64,000 bases of DNA from Cristatella mucedo (taxonomy: Eukaryota; Bryozoa; Phylactolaemata; Cristatellidae). The notes below the pieces were generated by a model that ran no database searches, was not told the DNA's origin, and saw only the letters and a program-made list of their open reading frames with translations. A program made the translations under genes and the position numbers. Positions 34,926 through 47,129 of this stretch are shown here, one piece after another (the stretch's first letter is position 1; each line of letters opens with the position of its first letter). The stretch is from assembly GCA_009760855.2 (NCBI GenBank), contig WPIO01000145.1, positions 645,001 through 709,000 of the forward strand, given 5' to 3'.

Positions 34926-35383
34926 AATCTCATCCGCCGCTGATTCTAAGGCCCCGCGGCACAGCTGCAGCATGAATGCCATCAGTCCTTTCGAGCCGAA
35001 ACTGCCTGACAGAGAGTGGCCCATGGAGTCAGCAACCGTTGTCGAAGTTTTGGAGCAATGTTCTTACCATGGAAGTGTGCCAGATGGACAAATGTAGACT
35101 GCGGTTCGAATAAACATTTTAATAAGTAGATGTATCGCCAGTCAGTAGAATTAGAAATTAGAATAAAGCAGAACCCTTTGAGGATACATAGCGTCTAACA
35201 GAGTTCCCTCTGACAAGTATCCAAAATGTCTTCATAAGGATATTTTGCCATTACATTTCTTACTTTGGACCAAAAATCTCGGTTCATAGCTTGGTTCATT
35301 CGTAAATAGCTTTGAACTCTAATATGCTTCTAACGTATCTTTGTCTACTGAGCTGCAATATCCTAAGGGAGCATATCCGCACC

Positions 35384-35432
35384 CAACAGCCACTAACCAC
35401 ATTTGCATGCTGACCCTGTGCATGTGCACTTC
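35384..35432 (+). mobile_element. L2-A UTR fragment
   Basis: CCACTAACCACATTTGCATG and CTGACCCTGTGCATG match the L2-A 3' UTR. Confidence 0.65.
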
Positions 35433-36173
35433 AGGGCCTTCATAACTTTACCAGACATCTCCAGAGATGCCAGTTCCGGGTCGCCCGAGACTTGACAAGC
35501 AGGCCGAGTTCAGGCGAACGACGGTGGGTGCTAAGGTCACGAACTCGATCGAGTATACGCCCACGATTGTACGCTCTCATCGCCTATAATTACCAATTCT
35601 GCACAGCTGGTCGCGTGCGGATATCATCCAGTCTGTGCGCACTATGTGCTCTCCTCGGTAACCAGAGTAACCTGCGAATCACGAAATCTTAAAACCCTCT
35701 ACCTTGATAATGTCTGGACGAAAGTATCATCCACACCCCTGCCTCTCTATTCTCCTTCCGATCTGTCTTCACTGGTGGATTTGCTACAACACGACAGAAG
35801 CCGACGTCCTGGAGGATTTTGCTCCTCCGAGTAAGCGGAAAGTTTGCCCTCACTCAGATGGCCAATGGTTTACCACAGACTTAAGGATGTTAAGGTTTAC
35901 TAAGCGAAAGCTTCAGAAATCATACAATCAATCAGGATTGACTGTCCATCGGCAGGCATACGAGAAATAATTTATTTTCCATAACAGCTTATCCTGAGGG
36001 TGCAGGCCAAGTCCAGCATCTATAAAAACATAGTTGAGTCAAAGCTACCAGGTTAGCGCCTTGATTTGTGACCGTTGTGGTTATCTAGCAGATCGCTTCT
36101 CTAGTTTCTTTGTCCGCAAGATAGATAAGAACAAAAAATGTATCCCTAAAGTATCAACATCTCCATCGGACTG

Positions 36174-36260
36174 CTCTCTCACTCTCTCTCCTTTTCTCTA
36201 CCTCTGTGTGTGTGTGTCTCTATCTCTGTCTGTCTGTCTGTCTGTCTGTCTGTCACTCAC

Positions 36261-36310
<50 letters not shown>

Positions 36311-36312
36311 AG
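36174..36312 (+). repeat. CT/GT/CTGT microsatellite inside L2
   Basis: CT, then GT, CTGT and long CT runs; L2 coding sequence resumes after it. Confidence 0.95.
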
Positions 36313-36868
36313 TAACATCACCAGTGGACCCACCTCCACCAATTCCTTGCAACAACGCAATGTCTTTATTCAAGCCTGCCACGACTGACCTCATTTTGAA
36401 GTTCATCTCCAAGTCAAAGAAGACTGCTAGTTCTTTAGACCATATTCCCACACTTCTCCTTCTGCAATGCATCGATCTGCTGCTGTCTCATACGAATAAC
36501 ATACCAAATATGGCCTTAGCCTCAGTTCGTGTTCAGTTCAGCACCTTTAAGAATGCGTTTTTAGGCTACCCATTAAGAAAGAAACTCTAGAACACCAACT
36601 TCTCTGGAACTCAGGCTTAAGGTAAGTTCATTTGTTCACTTAATTTTGCTTGATCTTCCGACAACGTTTGATATTTTTGATCCTCAAGTCCTTCTCGAGC
36701 ACCTATCATCTCACGTTAGCATCACTGACACTGTGCTGTAAGGACTTTATTGTTATCTCATTGGGAGACTCCAGAGAATCGATGTAAACGGGCAACAATA
36801 ATCCAAGGAACCGCAAAATTCGAGGTTTTGTGCTTTATAAAATACTTTTCAAATTTATATTCTCTCGT

Positions 36869-36870
<2 letters not shown>

Positions 36871-36921
<51 letters not shown>

Positions 36922-36955
36922 CTGTCCCGCTCTCTCTCCCTCTGTCTCTCTCCCT
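36871..36955 (+). repeat. (CT)n microsatellite inside L2
   Basis: About 38 CT units with few changes, again inside the L2 RT region. Confidence 0.95.
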
Positions 36956-37141
36956 TGCTAATGTAGTCAACAAACAGGAGCTGTAGTTTCATTTCTATGC
37001 ATCTGATCCACAACTGTACCTATGCATCGATTCCTCACCACCTTCCAGCATGTCAAACTCTCACAACTTCCTCGCTGCATGACTGCTGACTTCCGCGCAC
37101 GGATGGCAGCCAACAGTCACGAATAATAAATAATAAAAATA

Positions 37142-37314
37142 ATAGCTGATTGAACAGCCTCTTTAGTATAGACTTTAGAGCCTTTACGGTTGTCACCACC
37201 GTTTGCAGCGAAATACAGAGTTGCCCACTGCAGAATTCGAACCCTCGTCCTCGGAGCCGAGGTCGTGAAGAGCAACCGCCTTACCTAGTGTCATCACGTC
37301 TCACAAATTGAATG
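37142..37314 (-). mobile_element. SINE-A inserted in an L2 reverse transcriptase region
   Basis: Complete SINE-A on the minus strand with B-box GGGTTCGAATTCTGC. The L2 reading continues on both sides, from the part matching TSAHGWQ to the part matching KLISLSVNMGS. Confidence 0.85.
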
Positions 37315-37689
37315 ATGATTAAACCAGCTTACTAGGTATGGAAAAATCTGCGGTGACTCAAAAGTTGATAAGCCTATCTGTCAACATGGGCTCAGCTGGA
37401 ATAGTTCCTGTAGCATCTGCACAAAATCTAAGTGTCTTGTTCCAAATTGACCTTTCCATAGAGAGCTAATCTGTTCCACAGCCGAATCTGCCTAGTTTAA
37501 GCTGCGTAATATTGCAAAAATTTGGGCCTGCTTAGACAGGAATACAAAATCATAGTTAGTCCAAGCATTTGTGACATGTCGTCTCGACTTCTACGAATCA
37601 AAACTTGCAGTTCCAAAGAATTACTGATCCTGTTGACCAGGCTCAAACCCCAGATGCACTGATTCTGCTAAACAGGTCCATAGTAGTAC

Positions 37690-37860
37690 CAATAATAATA
37701 AATTTGTATAGCGCCCTCAGAGAACCGAATCTTTTTCTGAGCACCTTACCGATGCTGTATAGAAAGCATTTACAAATGATTGGTGGTAACATCTGCCCGA
37801 AGCAGGTACAGTGTAAGCAGGTGCACGCACATGAAAGACGAACCACGCTGAACTGAGATC
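37690..37860 (-). mobile_element. L2-A variant tail
   Basis: Minus strand variant UTR (CAGATGTTACCACCAATCAT), tail GGTGCTCAGAAAAAGATTCG and CAGAGGGCGCTATACAAATT. Tail-to-head beside the truncated copy at 35690-37655. Confidence 0.82.
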
Positions 37861-38504
37861 ATGACACAATCCAGAGCATACGGCGCTTTTACTGCACACG
37901 TTATGGAACAGAGGCTGCACACATTTCTGCCCTCAAACAATCTTCAAGGGCGCCTCACATAAAACGCCCTGACACATACTACGGCAACGACGGGTCGCCC
38001 AATGCAGCGAGCCACATCGTGCGGACCCGGCAACAAGTAAGGATCCCGACAAAGCACTTGCGAACGGCTATCTGAGCAGGTCCATACCAAAAAAGTGCTA
38101 GTTACACTGGTCTGACCCATACCGAAGAAGCACCGGTTGTTCTCAATGAGATTGTCCCCAAAGAAACGCCTATTCCCTTACAGCACCAGCGAGAACACAG
38201 GGAGACGACAGACCTAGGTCGCCTCGTGATGTTTCGCTGGCGGAAGTCCTCTTTTAATGCTGCGCCCAGTCGGAAACGCAGAGCACTTCTGAAATTCAGA
38301 GTGCTCCAACCGAAGATATGCTATCGCTGAAGGCCTGATGCTCCTGAACGTGCTCACCCTGCACCTGCGTGCACAGGTAGACTACAGGCTAGACTAAAGG
38401 TAGAGCGTGCCCATACTGCACCTTGTGCACAGGTAGACTACAGGCCTCAGGGCTTTATGAATGCGGATATGCTCTGTCGGTGCTCTGCCGCCCAGTCGGC
38501 TGTA

Positions 38505-38627
38505 CGAACGAGCGCCGAGGTGCTCACCCCGACCAAGGTCTGGCTGAGGTCTCGGGCTCGAGCCCCGAGGCATATGTGAAGCGCCTGAATAGTGATTAAA
38601 TTCTCTTTGGGTGCTATACAAATAAAT
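38505..38627 (+). mobile_element. SINE-B followed by CT/TA/GT arrays
   Basis: Body from GAGGTGCTCACCCCGACC through GGGCTCGAGCCCCGAGG to GCTATACAAATAAATT. Its end leads straight into the mixed microsatellite at 38628-38736. Confidence 0.84.
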
Positions 38628-38639
38628 TCTCTCTCTCTC

Positions 38640-38725
<86 letters not shown>

Positions 38726-38736
38726 TGTATATATAC
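38628..38736 (+). repeat. CT-TA-GT compound microsatellite at a SINE-B end
   Basis: Short CT and TA runs, then about 35 GT units, GCGC and TATA, directly after the SINE-B tail. Confidence 0.95.
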
Positions 38737-38759
38737 ATCCATATCACACCCGTACGCAC

Positions 38760-41610
38760 ACGAAGACAACGGACGAAGTTTTGGTTACACCTTGCTGGGT
38801 TACTCTATCAGTGAAGTGCCTTATCGGTGAGCACTTTAAGATTATTAACCAAGTTATTTTAGCCCGAACAGTCGGCAAATGTACAAAACAAGACACATCT
38901 TAATTACGGAAATGTGTGTTTAATTGCACGATTTGACAAATTGAAAAGCTCTGGGGAGTCACTGTTTCAGACGTCGAATTAAATATGGTTTAAGCAAGCA
39001 GTCGAACAAAGTTATTACGGCATTCTTATGTTTGGGCTTTTCTGGATTTTTAGCCAAGGGTATCTTGATACAATAATCGGGCAGGCTGCATTGACATGGC
39101 CTTGGTTCTTTTAGATTTTGAGAAATCTGTACACTAAGAAACAAACTGAAATCAAGTTCAAATATCGTAACCTTTTACAAAATTAATCACAAACTAGTGT
39201 TTGACCAAATATACTGATACCTATCATTAAACTAAAATTTTTGGCAACCTGAAAAATCAAGAGAATAAGATGTTTCAGCTCATAAATTATCAGGTTTTGA
39301 TCAATTGATCCTGACAAGCAGACACTTGCAAGATATTAAAGAAAGGTTTTACCTCACCCGGAGATTCCCGTTCCAAATCACATGCATACATGAAATTAAG
39401 GCAAACAATGTGCATTCACAAGTTGGGTACAGCGTGTGATTCGTGTCGTGGCACTATTTAAAGAAACTTCTAGATGATGCTACTTAACAACATTGAGCTA
39501 TTGATAAGAGGTTCAAGTACTAAATCAGTGTTCAACGTGCGTTTCTGGATCGGCGATGATCGTATGTCGTCGTGCTTCGGATTAAAAAGCAACAGGTTAG
39601 CCAATAGTGTCCAATCCAATCTACACGAAATTTAGAATGAGAGTCGGCTCTCGCTAGTAAGTCTTCTGCAAAACCATTATTAAATGAATAGGCTTGGGTC
39701 TTGACACATTAAGCTGAAAGCTCTAAAAGCTGGCCTTTTGGCATGTTTCGTAAGCTGCTGCCCTTTGCGCCTTGTGTCACACGGAGGCTAATAGTAAAAA
39801 GTAACTTGAAACTTGAAATTATATTACACTCTTTGAGAACCTCCCTGAGAGAACCGCTGTGTTGAATCTTGATCGCACTTGTCAGCTTTAGTGAGCTGTA
39901 AATTCTATGACTCGACTACGACGCCGCCGATCAAAATGTGATTTCTTAATGCAGGCGGAGTTCTTACTACACTACACCGGGAGAGTTAAGCTTTCATTGT
40001 GCTCGCGGGAAGAACTTTTACAAGGTTCGAAAATGTCCTAAAGTTAGACGTGCTACTTCGCAATTTATTATTAAGCGTCATGCTTGCTTCAGATCGATTG
40101 TAGGCTCGTAGATTGTAAGATTGTATCGATTGTATCGATTGTAGGCTCATTGCACGAAAAGCCAGCGTGCTGCCTAGCATTTACTGAGGGGGTTGGCTTG
40201 CTTTATAGCAAGGCATCCTATGCCACTAAGGAATCGCGGGAAGTGTCAGTGCTACATAGTACGACGAGGGCCCGAGTGCCCGCCAACCTAGCTGGTAAGC
40301 TAGCCCCAGCCTAGCTGGCGAGACCTGGATCGTTGAGTGCTCGCGAGTCTTACTACCAGTCTCTTTCTGTTCTTTCATCTCTTGTCACAAGTGAGGCCCA
40401 TTCCCAGATAACAGCAGAAAGATGCCGGGCTTCTCCTTCTTTCGTCTCTGCCTGCTGCAGAGTTTGTCGTATGCTTCGAATGCTTTGGTTAAGTTTCTGC
40501 AGTGTGGCACTGAGTGGCTTCCTTTGCTGCCCGCTTTCTCGCTGCTGTCTGCGATAAGTGATCTTATGTACTGCTCTCTAGCTTTACTTTTTTCAAAATT
40601 AATTGCTGTGAAAACTCGCCGGTCAACAATAGATGTTAGAAACTACAGTTTTTATAAAAAAATTAGCTTGCTTATGTTAAAAATAGCATTAAACTATAGC
40701 TTAGCTTTGGAAGGCGGGCCTGAGGGTCCGCTGACCTAGCTGGCGAGCCCGCACCCCATTGATTGTCCAGATTAGAGAACTTAGCTGATGGAGCACACTC
40801 TGTATGGGAGGGAAAATAATAATTATTTGAATGCTATATTTTATAATATTCCTATACAGCATAAAACATAAAGAAAATTTCATGCATTTAGTTCATCAGC
40901 GCCTGGCAGTGAATCAGCATCGAGTTTCGTGCACGGAGCAATCTGGTGCGCTATATTTAAATTAATACAAACATATAGCTTATATAGATTATAATGAGAT
41001 TAAATACAGTTACCTTGAACAAGCATGAGTCGATTACATTTATGTATGTCAATCGCTTACCAAAAGCAAGTGCAGTACGACTTGACTGTCGCTCTTCGCT
41101 CTGGCATCTGTCCAGTACGCCAACGCAGTGGTCCGTGGGGAAGCTGAAAAGCGCAGTAGTGCTTGGTTACGGACGGAGACGCAGACGCCAAGAGAAGGCA
41201 AAGAGTGATGCAGTCGACAGCAAGCACGACTGAGCTGTGAAAAGCCTGGCGATAGCAGACAGCACGTACTCACAGGAACCATCGTTGCAGGAAAGAAGCG
41301 GTCCACGGTGGCCGTGGGGAAAATCGCTCCACTTTCAAGCCAATTCTTATCATTCGATTGATGAAGCACCAACATACTCAACATTTAGCTTTAAGCGAGA
41401 CTAAAGTTTCAAAACTATCATGTTTCGCTTTGGAGGAATGTAAGTTGATATCAACTTTAAATTTAGCTTGTCTTGCTGAATCTCTTGAAACGGTGAAGAA
41501 ATAAAATGAGAAAATAAACCCTCCGAAGTTTCCGTCAGTGACTGCTTACTGATCTCCCTCAATGCTCTTACAAGGCTGAGGAACTAGATTTTTAATAGCT
41601 TACGCGTTTT
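38760..41610. other. Unassigned intergenic sequence
   Basis: Mostly AT-rich with short local repeats (ATCGATTGTA words near 40090-40145; CCTAGCTGGCGAG near 40310 and 40735). No gene or transposon recognised. Confidence 0.45.
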
Positions 41611-41614
41611 TCCA

Positions 41615-41680
41615 GCGTATATAAAGTGCGTAGAAAGAGATATAATTCTCTCAGTGCATTACACACACACACAAATTGTG
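41615..41680 (+). mobile_element. L2-A tail fragment
   Basis: ATAAAGTGCGTAGAAAGAGA and TCTCTCAGTGCATTACACAC, a weak but recognisable tail. It points towards the opposite-strand copy at 41765. Confidence 0.6.
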
Positions 41681-41764
41681 TACTACAATTAATTAAGTGA
41701 GCTCATGAGTGAAGAAGTTTCCCAATTTATACGAGCCTCAGAAGTGCTTATCCGTGACTCACGG

Positions 41765-42055
41765 AGATAATAAAAATAATAATAATAATACACTTGATAA
41801 AGCGCCCTCGGAGAACTCAATCTCTTTCTAGGCGCTTTACATTTTCTGCAAAGGGAAATGCAATTGAATGGTGAGTAATATCATGCTTGATAAACAACAA
41901 CATGAATAACATGGCTAGGGGTGACATGCACAGGGTCAGAATGCAAATTTGGTTAGTGGCAGCATGCACAGTGTCAGCACACATAAGCACATGAAGGACA
42001 AATCACAGGGACCCACTAAATGCTATCCTAAATATGTGTGTTTTTGAGATGATGT
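41765..42055 (-). mobile_element. L2-A LINE 3' end
   Basis: Minus strand UTR GTGGGTCCCTGTGATTTGTC, TGCATGCTGCCACTAACCAA and tail AAAGCGCCTAGAAAGAGATT with ATT repeats. Confidence 0.88.
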
Positions 42056-42059
42056 GGGA

Positions 42060-43530
42060 ACGTCGATGTAAAGGAATCAACTATACCATGAACTATACTG
42101 CCATATTAAAAAGCTAGAAAATCCGATGGCAGCAAATCTGACTGAAAACAGGTACATAAATGCGGCGAAGAAACATCAAGATAATATTCTCTGATGCAGA
42201 TTGAACGATAGATGTCACCCTGTCAAGCAGACTCTACCGCACGTTTAACTATGCCTGTCTCCGAATAGTTTATTTAGTCCTGCTCTTTGCGCTTCTGTTG
42301 AGACCTGAAGATATCTATTATATAGCGGAAACTAAGATTAAAATATTGTTATACAGAGCAATAAAGATTGAAGCAATTCACGACTGGTCCAGCTGCTACG
42401 AACTTATGTTAGCTCCACCCTTTACTGAACTAATATATTTTGTTACTCGGAAAATGAGCGGTCCGTGTTTTAAGTTCTATTCATGATACGAATACGTAGG
42501 CTGGAATTTATAGCATTATTTCCGATTTTACCTTTTAGCCTCGAAAAAGTGTTTTCTCACATATTATACACGGGGGGGGGGGTTGAGCGGACTAGGTCAC
42601 AGTGTACTCTTAGTGCCTCCTCCACCCCCTCCCGCTGGCCAGTTCAAGGTGCCCTCATCTATCCTAGTGAGGAAATGCTGACCCAATGGTCTCTAATTAA
42701 AAAGCATTAACGCAGCTGCCAGTCGCTAGCCGACGGTGTCACACTTAGTCTGGAGACCCTTCAGCCACTGGCAGTCTGCACTAACAAGCGGGCTCTCTCG
42801 ATTCAAATGAACCCGGCCTGAATGCTACCGACCCGGCGTCCTCCGTGCTCCTGGCGCCCCACGTTAGGAGCACATAGCCAAAACATCAAGCGGAGCAAGA
42901 ATTTCCCAAGAATCTGAAACGTGCGTCATCGTCTTTTAGCCCAAAAGTACCTGCTTGAAATTACTCTCCGCAAGCCCAGCATTTCTCCTTCCGCTAGACG
43001 CTAGTCTTTGACCTTCGATTGACCTTCGACCTTGGGGCTCATTTGGCTGGCTCCGAAAGATGAACCGGGAATCAAGAAGGCAGCCTACGTCCGATTCTCT
43101 GAGGTGCATTCAGTATTCTCATCGAGATTTGTTTTGCACGGGGAAGGGTCCAAGATATTTCAATCACGAATTAAAAAAATACGTCAAGGAAAACAAGCTG
43201 TCAGCCAGTGCGTCAGCAAAGGCTTGGGAAGGACAAGCTTTCAGCTGGGTGCAGGGGCAGGGTGGCTTCTGTGAACTCCAGTAGGGTCCGGCTTGCTGGT
43301 TCGCGGCTGTGCTGCCTCACCCGAGCGGCAACCGTTAAGCCCCTCGGGTGCTGATGGAAGGGAGTTTATTTAAAAGCTAATGCTGATAATGACCCCTTAG
43401 CATATTTAAAATGTGCAGCGGCCGAATCGTAAGCCAATCGCGAGCCGAACACGGTCCACTACTCCGCGATAGGCCAATCCGGATGCTGCTCGCCGTACGT
43501 GCACCTAAGAGGATACATCCTTTAAAAAAA
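42060..43530. other. Unassigned intergenic sequence
   Basis: No recognised family. Includes a G-run at 42572 and several short ORFs. Confidence 0.4.
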
Positions 43531-43680
43531 TCTTAGCTGATTTAACAACCCCATTTGTATAGCGAAGATTAATCTTATCAGCTATCACCACCGCTTGCAG
43601 TTGGCAATAAAGGATCGCCCAAATGCCGGACTCGAACCTACGACCTCGGTCGTGAAGATCGGTCACCTTAGTCCCGCCCT
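43531..43680 (-). mobile_element. SINE-A
   Basis: Minus-strand copy with a B-box variant (AGGTTCGAGTCCGGC), GGCGATCCTTTATTGCC and the end GTTAAATCAGCTAAG followed by a T-run. Confidence 0.82.
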
Positions 43681-43682
43681 AA

Positions 43683-43860
43683 AAGTTACGTAATGCAATG
43701 CATCGCAGTCTGTAACTCCACAAAGCCACAAGGGCTAAACGGGTGCTGCGCGGGAGAGTATTCTATTGTTCAGTTGCTGTCGTAGCATGAAATTTGTGGA
43801 AGTGAGCTCCACAGTCTGCGACCTGCAGAGCAAAAGCCTCTGTCGCCAACAGTGCCTATC
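43683..43860 (-). mobile_element. L2-B 3' fragment, internally deleted
   Basis: Minus strand: GGCGACAGAGGCTTTTGCTC (end of ORF2) then, after a gap, AATACTCTCCCGCGCAGCAC and GGCTTTGTGGAGTTACAGAC, the family B 3' end. Confidence 0.75.
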
Positions 43861-43940
43861 TCTTGTCGCTTGCGTAGTGCCGTGCCTTCGGCGAGGGCTG
43901 CCATCGAGGCGTCTCCCCAGATTAAAAAACCACATTTTAT

Positions 43941-45640
43941 AATAACAATAATAGTAATAATGCATTTGCATAGCGCCCTCAGAGAACTTACTCTCTTTCT
44001 AAGCGTTTTACATATGCTGCAAAGGAAGCATGGTCAAATGGTTAGTGGCAGTTTGCTCGACAAGCATAAAATGGTTAGAGGTGACATGCACAGGGTCAGT
44101 GTGCAAATATGGCTCGTGGGCATGCACAGTACCGGCATGCATAAGCACGCAAAGGAAACATCACACGGACCCACTAAATACAGTGATAAGTAAGTGCGTG
44201 CTTTGCTTTTTCTTAAATATTTCAAGTCAGGGGATTTCGTGACGACAGTCGGAAGTGAGTTCCAGGCTTTGGATGCACACGAGCCAAGGGCACGGTCTCC
44301 AAAGGATCAGAGGTTCGTATTAGCTATGGCAAACGATTAGATTAATAAAAACGGGTGGTACGCTGCCTAACCTGGTGGGGGAGTAGGTCTGATAGGTAGG
44401 CTGGAGCCAAAGGATGAGTGAACCTAAAAGTAAGTGACAGAACCGATGCCACAGGACAGTCAATGCTCTGCTTGACTGGGACCCAGTGCAGGTCGGCGAG
44501 AAGTGGTGTGATTTGGCAATTGCAACGCTCGCGACAGACAAGCTTAGCTGCAGAATTTTGAATCAACTGTAGCATCCTGATTGCACAATCCGGTATACCA
44601 GCAAGCAGTGAGTTACAGAAGCCGAGACGGGATGTCACAAATGTATGGACCAATTTAGATACAGTAGCCTGTCTAAGCACGACTGAATTTTAGCTGTCAT
44701 ACAATTAAAAGTAGGCAGACTTGACTGTGGGGCTGATTTGGTCGTCTAATGAAAGGTCACTTTGGAACATGACACATAGATTTCGTGCGGATTCAACAGG
44801 AGATATGCCGGTGCAGCCGATTTTGAGCGTTAGGTTTCCCACTTTTGAATCACTCTTGGTTTGCCTATTGCTAGTAAGTTGGTGCTATCATCATTCAATG
44901 TAAGAAAGTTTGCTGCCATCCATGTGCGGATGTCATCAATGCATGCAGCAAAGAATTTGAGAGAATTTGACGTGCTGGAGGGCTGGAAGGGATCAAAGCA
45001 AATATGCAACTGAGTGTCATTAGAAGTGAAAGCTTAGGTTATGCCTGGCAATCATATCGGCAAGAGGCAGAGTATAAACCGTTAAAAGAAGTGGACCAAG
45101 CACAGAGCCCTGAGATAACCCATACTATAGTGGTTCCTCGGATGATCTTTGTCCAATCACATCAATAACAATAACAGTAATAAAAAAATAATACAGTTGT
45201 GTAGTGCCATCAGAGAACTGAATCTTTCTAGGCACTTCACAGATGCTGTATAGAACGCATTACCAATACTCTGGAGTCTCTCATTGAGACAGAACCTGAA
45301 CCATTGCAATGTTTGAATGCAATGAACCATTGCGAGATGAGAGGGGCTCGAGAAAAACTTGGTGATCGGTAGTGTCAAAAGTTGCCAGAAGATCTAGCAA
45401 AACAAGTAGTGATTCTCTACCCAAGTCTGCATTCCTAAGTAGGTCGTCATACAGCTGAAGCAATGCTGACTCTGTGGAGTGCTAGTTCTAAAACCAAACT
45501 GGAACTTACTATCCAGATGTGAAGTTTCAGTGTAAGAGTTAAGCTGGTCTGCCACAACTCGTTCAGGGCCGAAGTTGCTTAAATTCTCACTTCTGATCTA
45601 GTGTTGCATTCTTGAGTAGTGGCTCGACGGCAGCTTTTAG
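43941..45640 (-). mobile_element. L2-A LINE, RT to 3' tail, with nested L2 tail
   Basis: The minus strand carries most of the RT. In order it reads LKAAVEPLLKNATLDQK, LLVLLDLLATFDTTDHQVFL, RLQSI followed after the insertion by DVIGQRSSEEPL, then VHTFVTSRLGFCNSLLAGIP, MLQLIQNSAAKLVCRERCNC and PLAPAYLSDLLPHQVRQRTT. A complete UTR, tail and ATT repeats end at 43941. Frameshifts and stops make it inactive. One of the most complete family A copies here. Confidence 0.9.
45164..45263 (-). mobile_element. Solo L2 tail inserted inside an L2 RT
   Basis: About 100 bases: GCGTTCTATACAGCATCTGT, the hairpin tail (GAAGTGCCTAGAAAGATTCA, GATGGCACTAC) and ATT repeats on the minus strand. L2 RT codons continue immediately on both sides. 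Confidence 0.82.
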
Positions 45641-46651
45641 ATCCGTTGTCGAAGTATTAAGAGAGTGGTAATTTCCGCGAGACACAGCCTCAAGGTGGAG
45701 GCTAAGCCCCTCAGCCACAAACCTGCCTTCTTAGCTCAGAAATCCAGCTCTCGCTGTATTACTTGTTTTTTCATCTTGTTCATTGTCATCAGCAAATTTG
45801 GTACTTCGATGGGCAGTGAAGCTATAGCCAGTAAAATCGCTCCGAAAACAGCCCCAGCCCAGCCAGTGAGTCATCGCGGGGGTTAATCTTGACCTCCGCA
45901 GCTTATAATTAAGCACCTGACCTGACGCGGGGGGGGGGGGCAGATAAACAAAAATAAAGTGGGGGGAGGGGGACAAAGATACATACGAGGCATTCGGAGA
46001 CGCACGCGGGTGTAGTGACTGTAAAATAGCGATAGCGTGCGAGAGACAGAAAATTCATCATCGAGCCATGCTCCGGCAAACTTAAATAAAAGTTACAAAC
46101 CAAAGTTCTAGAATTCTAAACCCGTATACTTTAATTGAAGTTTCAGAAATTGCCAGCTTAAAGGCTATCACTGTTGTTAACGAAAGTCTTGAGTTGGAAG
46201 AGAAGAAATCAAGAAAAGTTGTTCACAAGTTACAGCTGCTTTAGCACTCAGCGCTGCGATTTCGTTTAAATGATGGTACTGCCCCCACGACCGTCGTTCG
46301 AGTGAACTACGACGTTCCGTCTGGTATGCGGCAGGGATGCATTGTTTATGGCTAATGTGACGTGGGGCGGTCGGGATGTGCTGTTAGTGATTGATGTGAC
46401 ACGAGTCAGTTTCTGGAGGCGGAATCGACATTTTGGGTCGTCGACAGGAGTTCTGTGCTGTGCGCGATGCGAAACCAAACAACAAGCGAAAACGAGTAAA
46501 ACGCTAAAAAACCATTGTATGCTTCGTGGAGAGTCTCTAAACTGCATGAGGCTTTCAAAATTACTGCGAAGCAAGCTCGAGAACGATATGGCTATTTATT
46601 TTGCCAAGACGACACATAAAATGAAAGTGATCGGGGTGCTCTCGTATACAT
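45641..46651. other. Unassigned intergenic sequence
   Basis: Includes G-runs (45928-45970). ORFs on both strands look like chance. Confidence 0.4.
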
Positions 46652-46895
<244 letters not shown>

Positions 46896-47129
46896 ACTAA
46901 GAAAGTTACGCTCGCGCTCAGAAAGCGTTTGCACGGCCCCTAACAAAATGCGATTGTAAGTAAGCAGGCGCCGGTCTATAGGCAACCAAGGTCGTCGGCC
47001 TTTTCACAGCCTTCGCAGCTGACCTCAGAAGCTAAGCCTTATCCTTACAATGCTCAAGCAGGCGAGTGCTGGAAGATTTTCGTCCCCACACTAGGAGCTG
47101 GAATGCTGACGGGGAGCCGTTAGAAAATA

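Larger units (their letters stand above)
30200..35400. repeat. Segmental duplication, proximal unit (with exonuclease copy b)
   Basis: Partner of 15700-24000, same orientation. Private insertions here include L2-B (34563-34925) and the CA array. Confidence 0.85.
35690..37655 (+). mobile_element. L2-A LINE, long internal fragment with nested SINE-A and two CT arrays
   Basis: Runs from the endonuclease-RT linker (WFTTDLRMLRFTKRKLQKSY, QSGLTVHRQAYEK) through FSSFFVRKIDKNKKCIPK, an RT N-terminal part (FKPATTDLILKFISKSKKTA) and DLPTTFDIFDPQVLLEHLSS. It continues through RLQRIDVNGQQ to KLRNIAKI and LVQAFVTCRLDFYES. Interruptions: a CT/GT array (36174-36312), a CT array (36871-36955) and SINE-A (37142-37314). 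Stops throughout. Confidence 0.87.

Noticed and set aside
40276..40755. Inverted or direct repeat around CCTAGCTGGCGAG
   Set aside because: Short partial matches without clear element ends; recorded only as local repetition.
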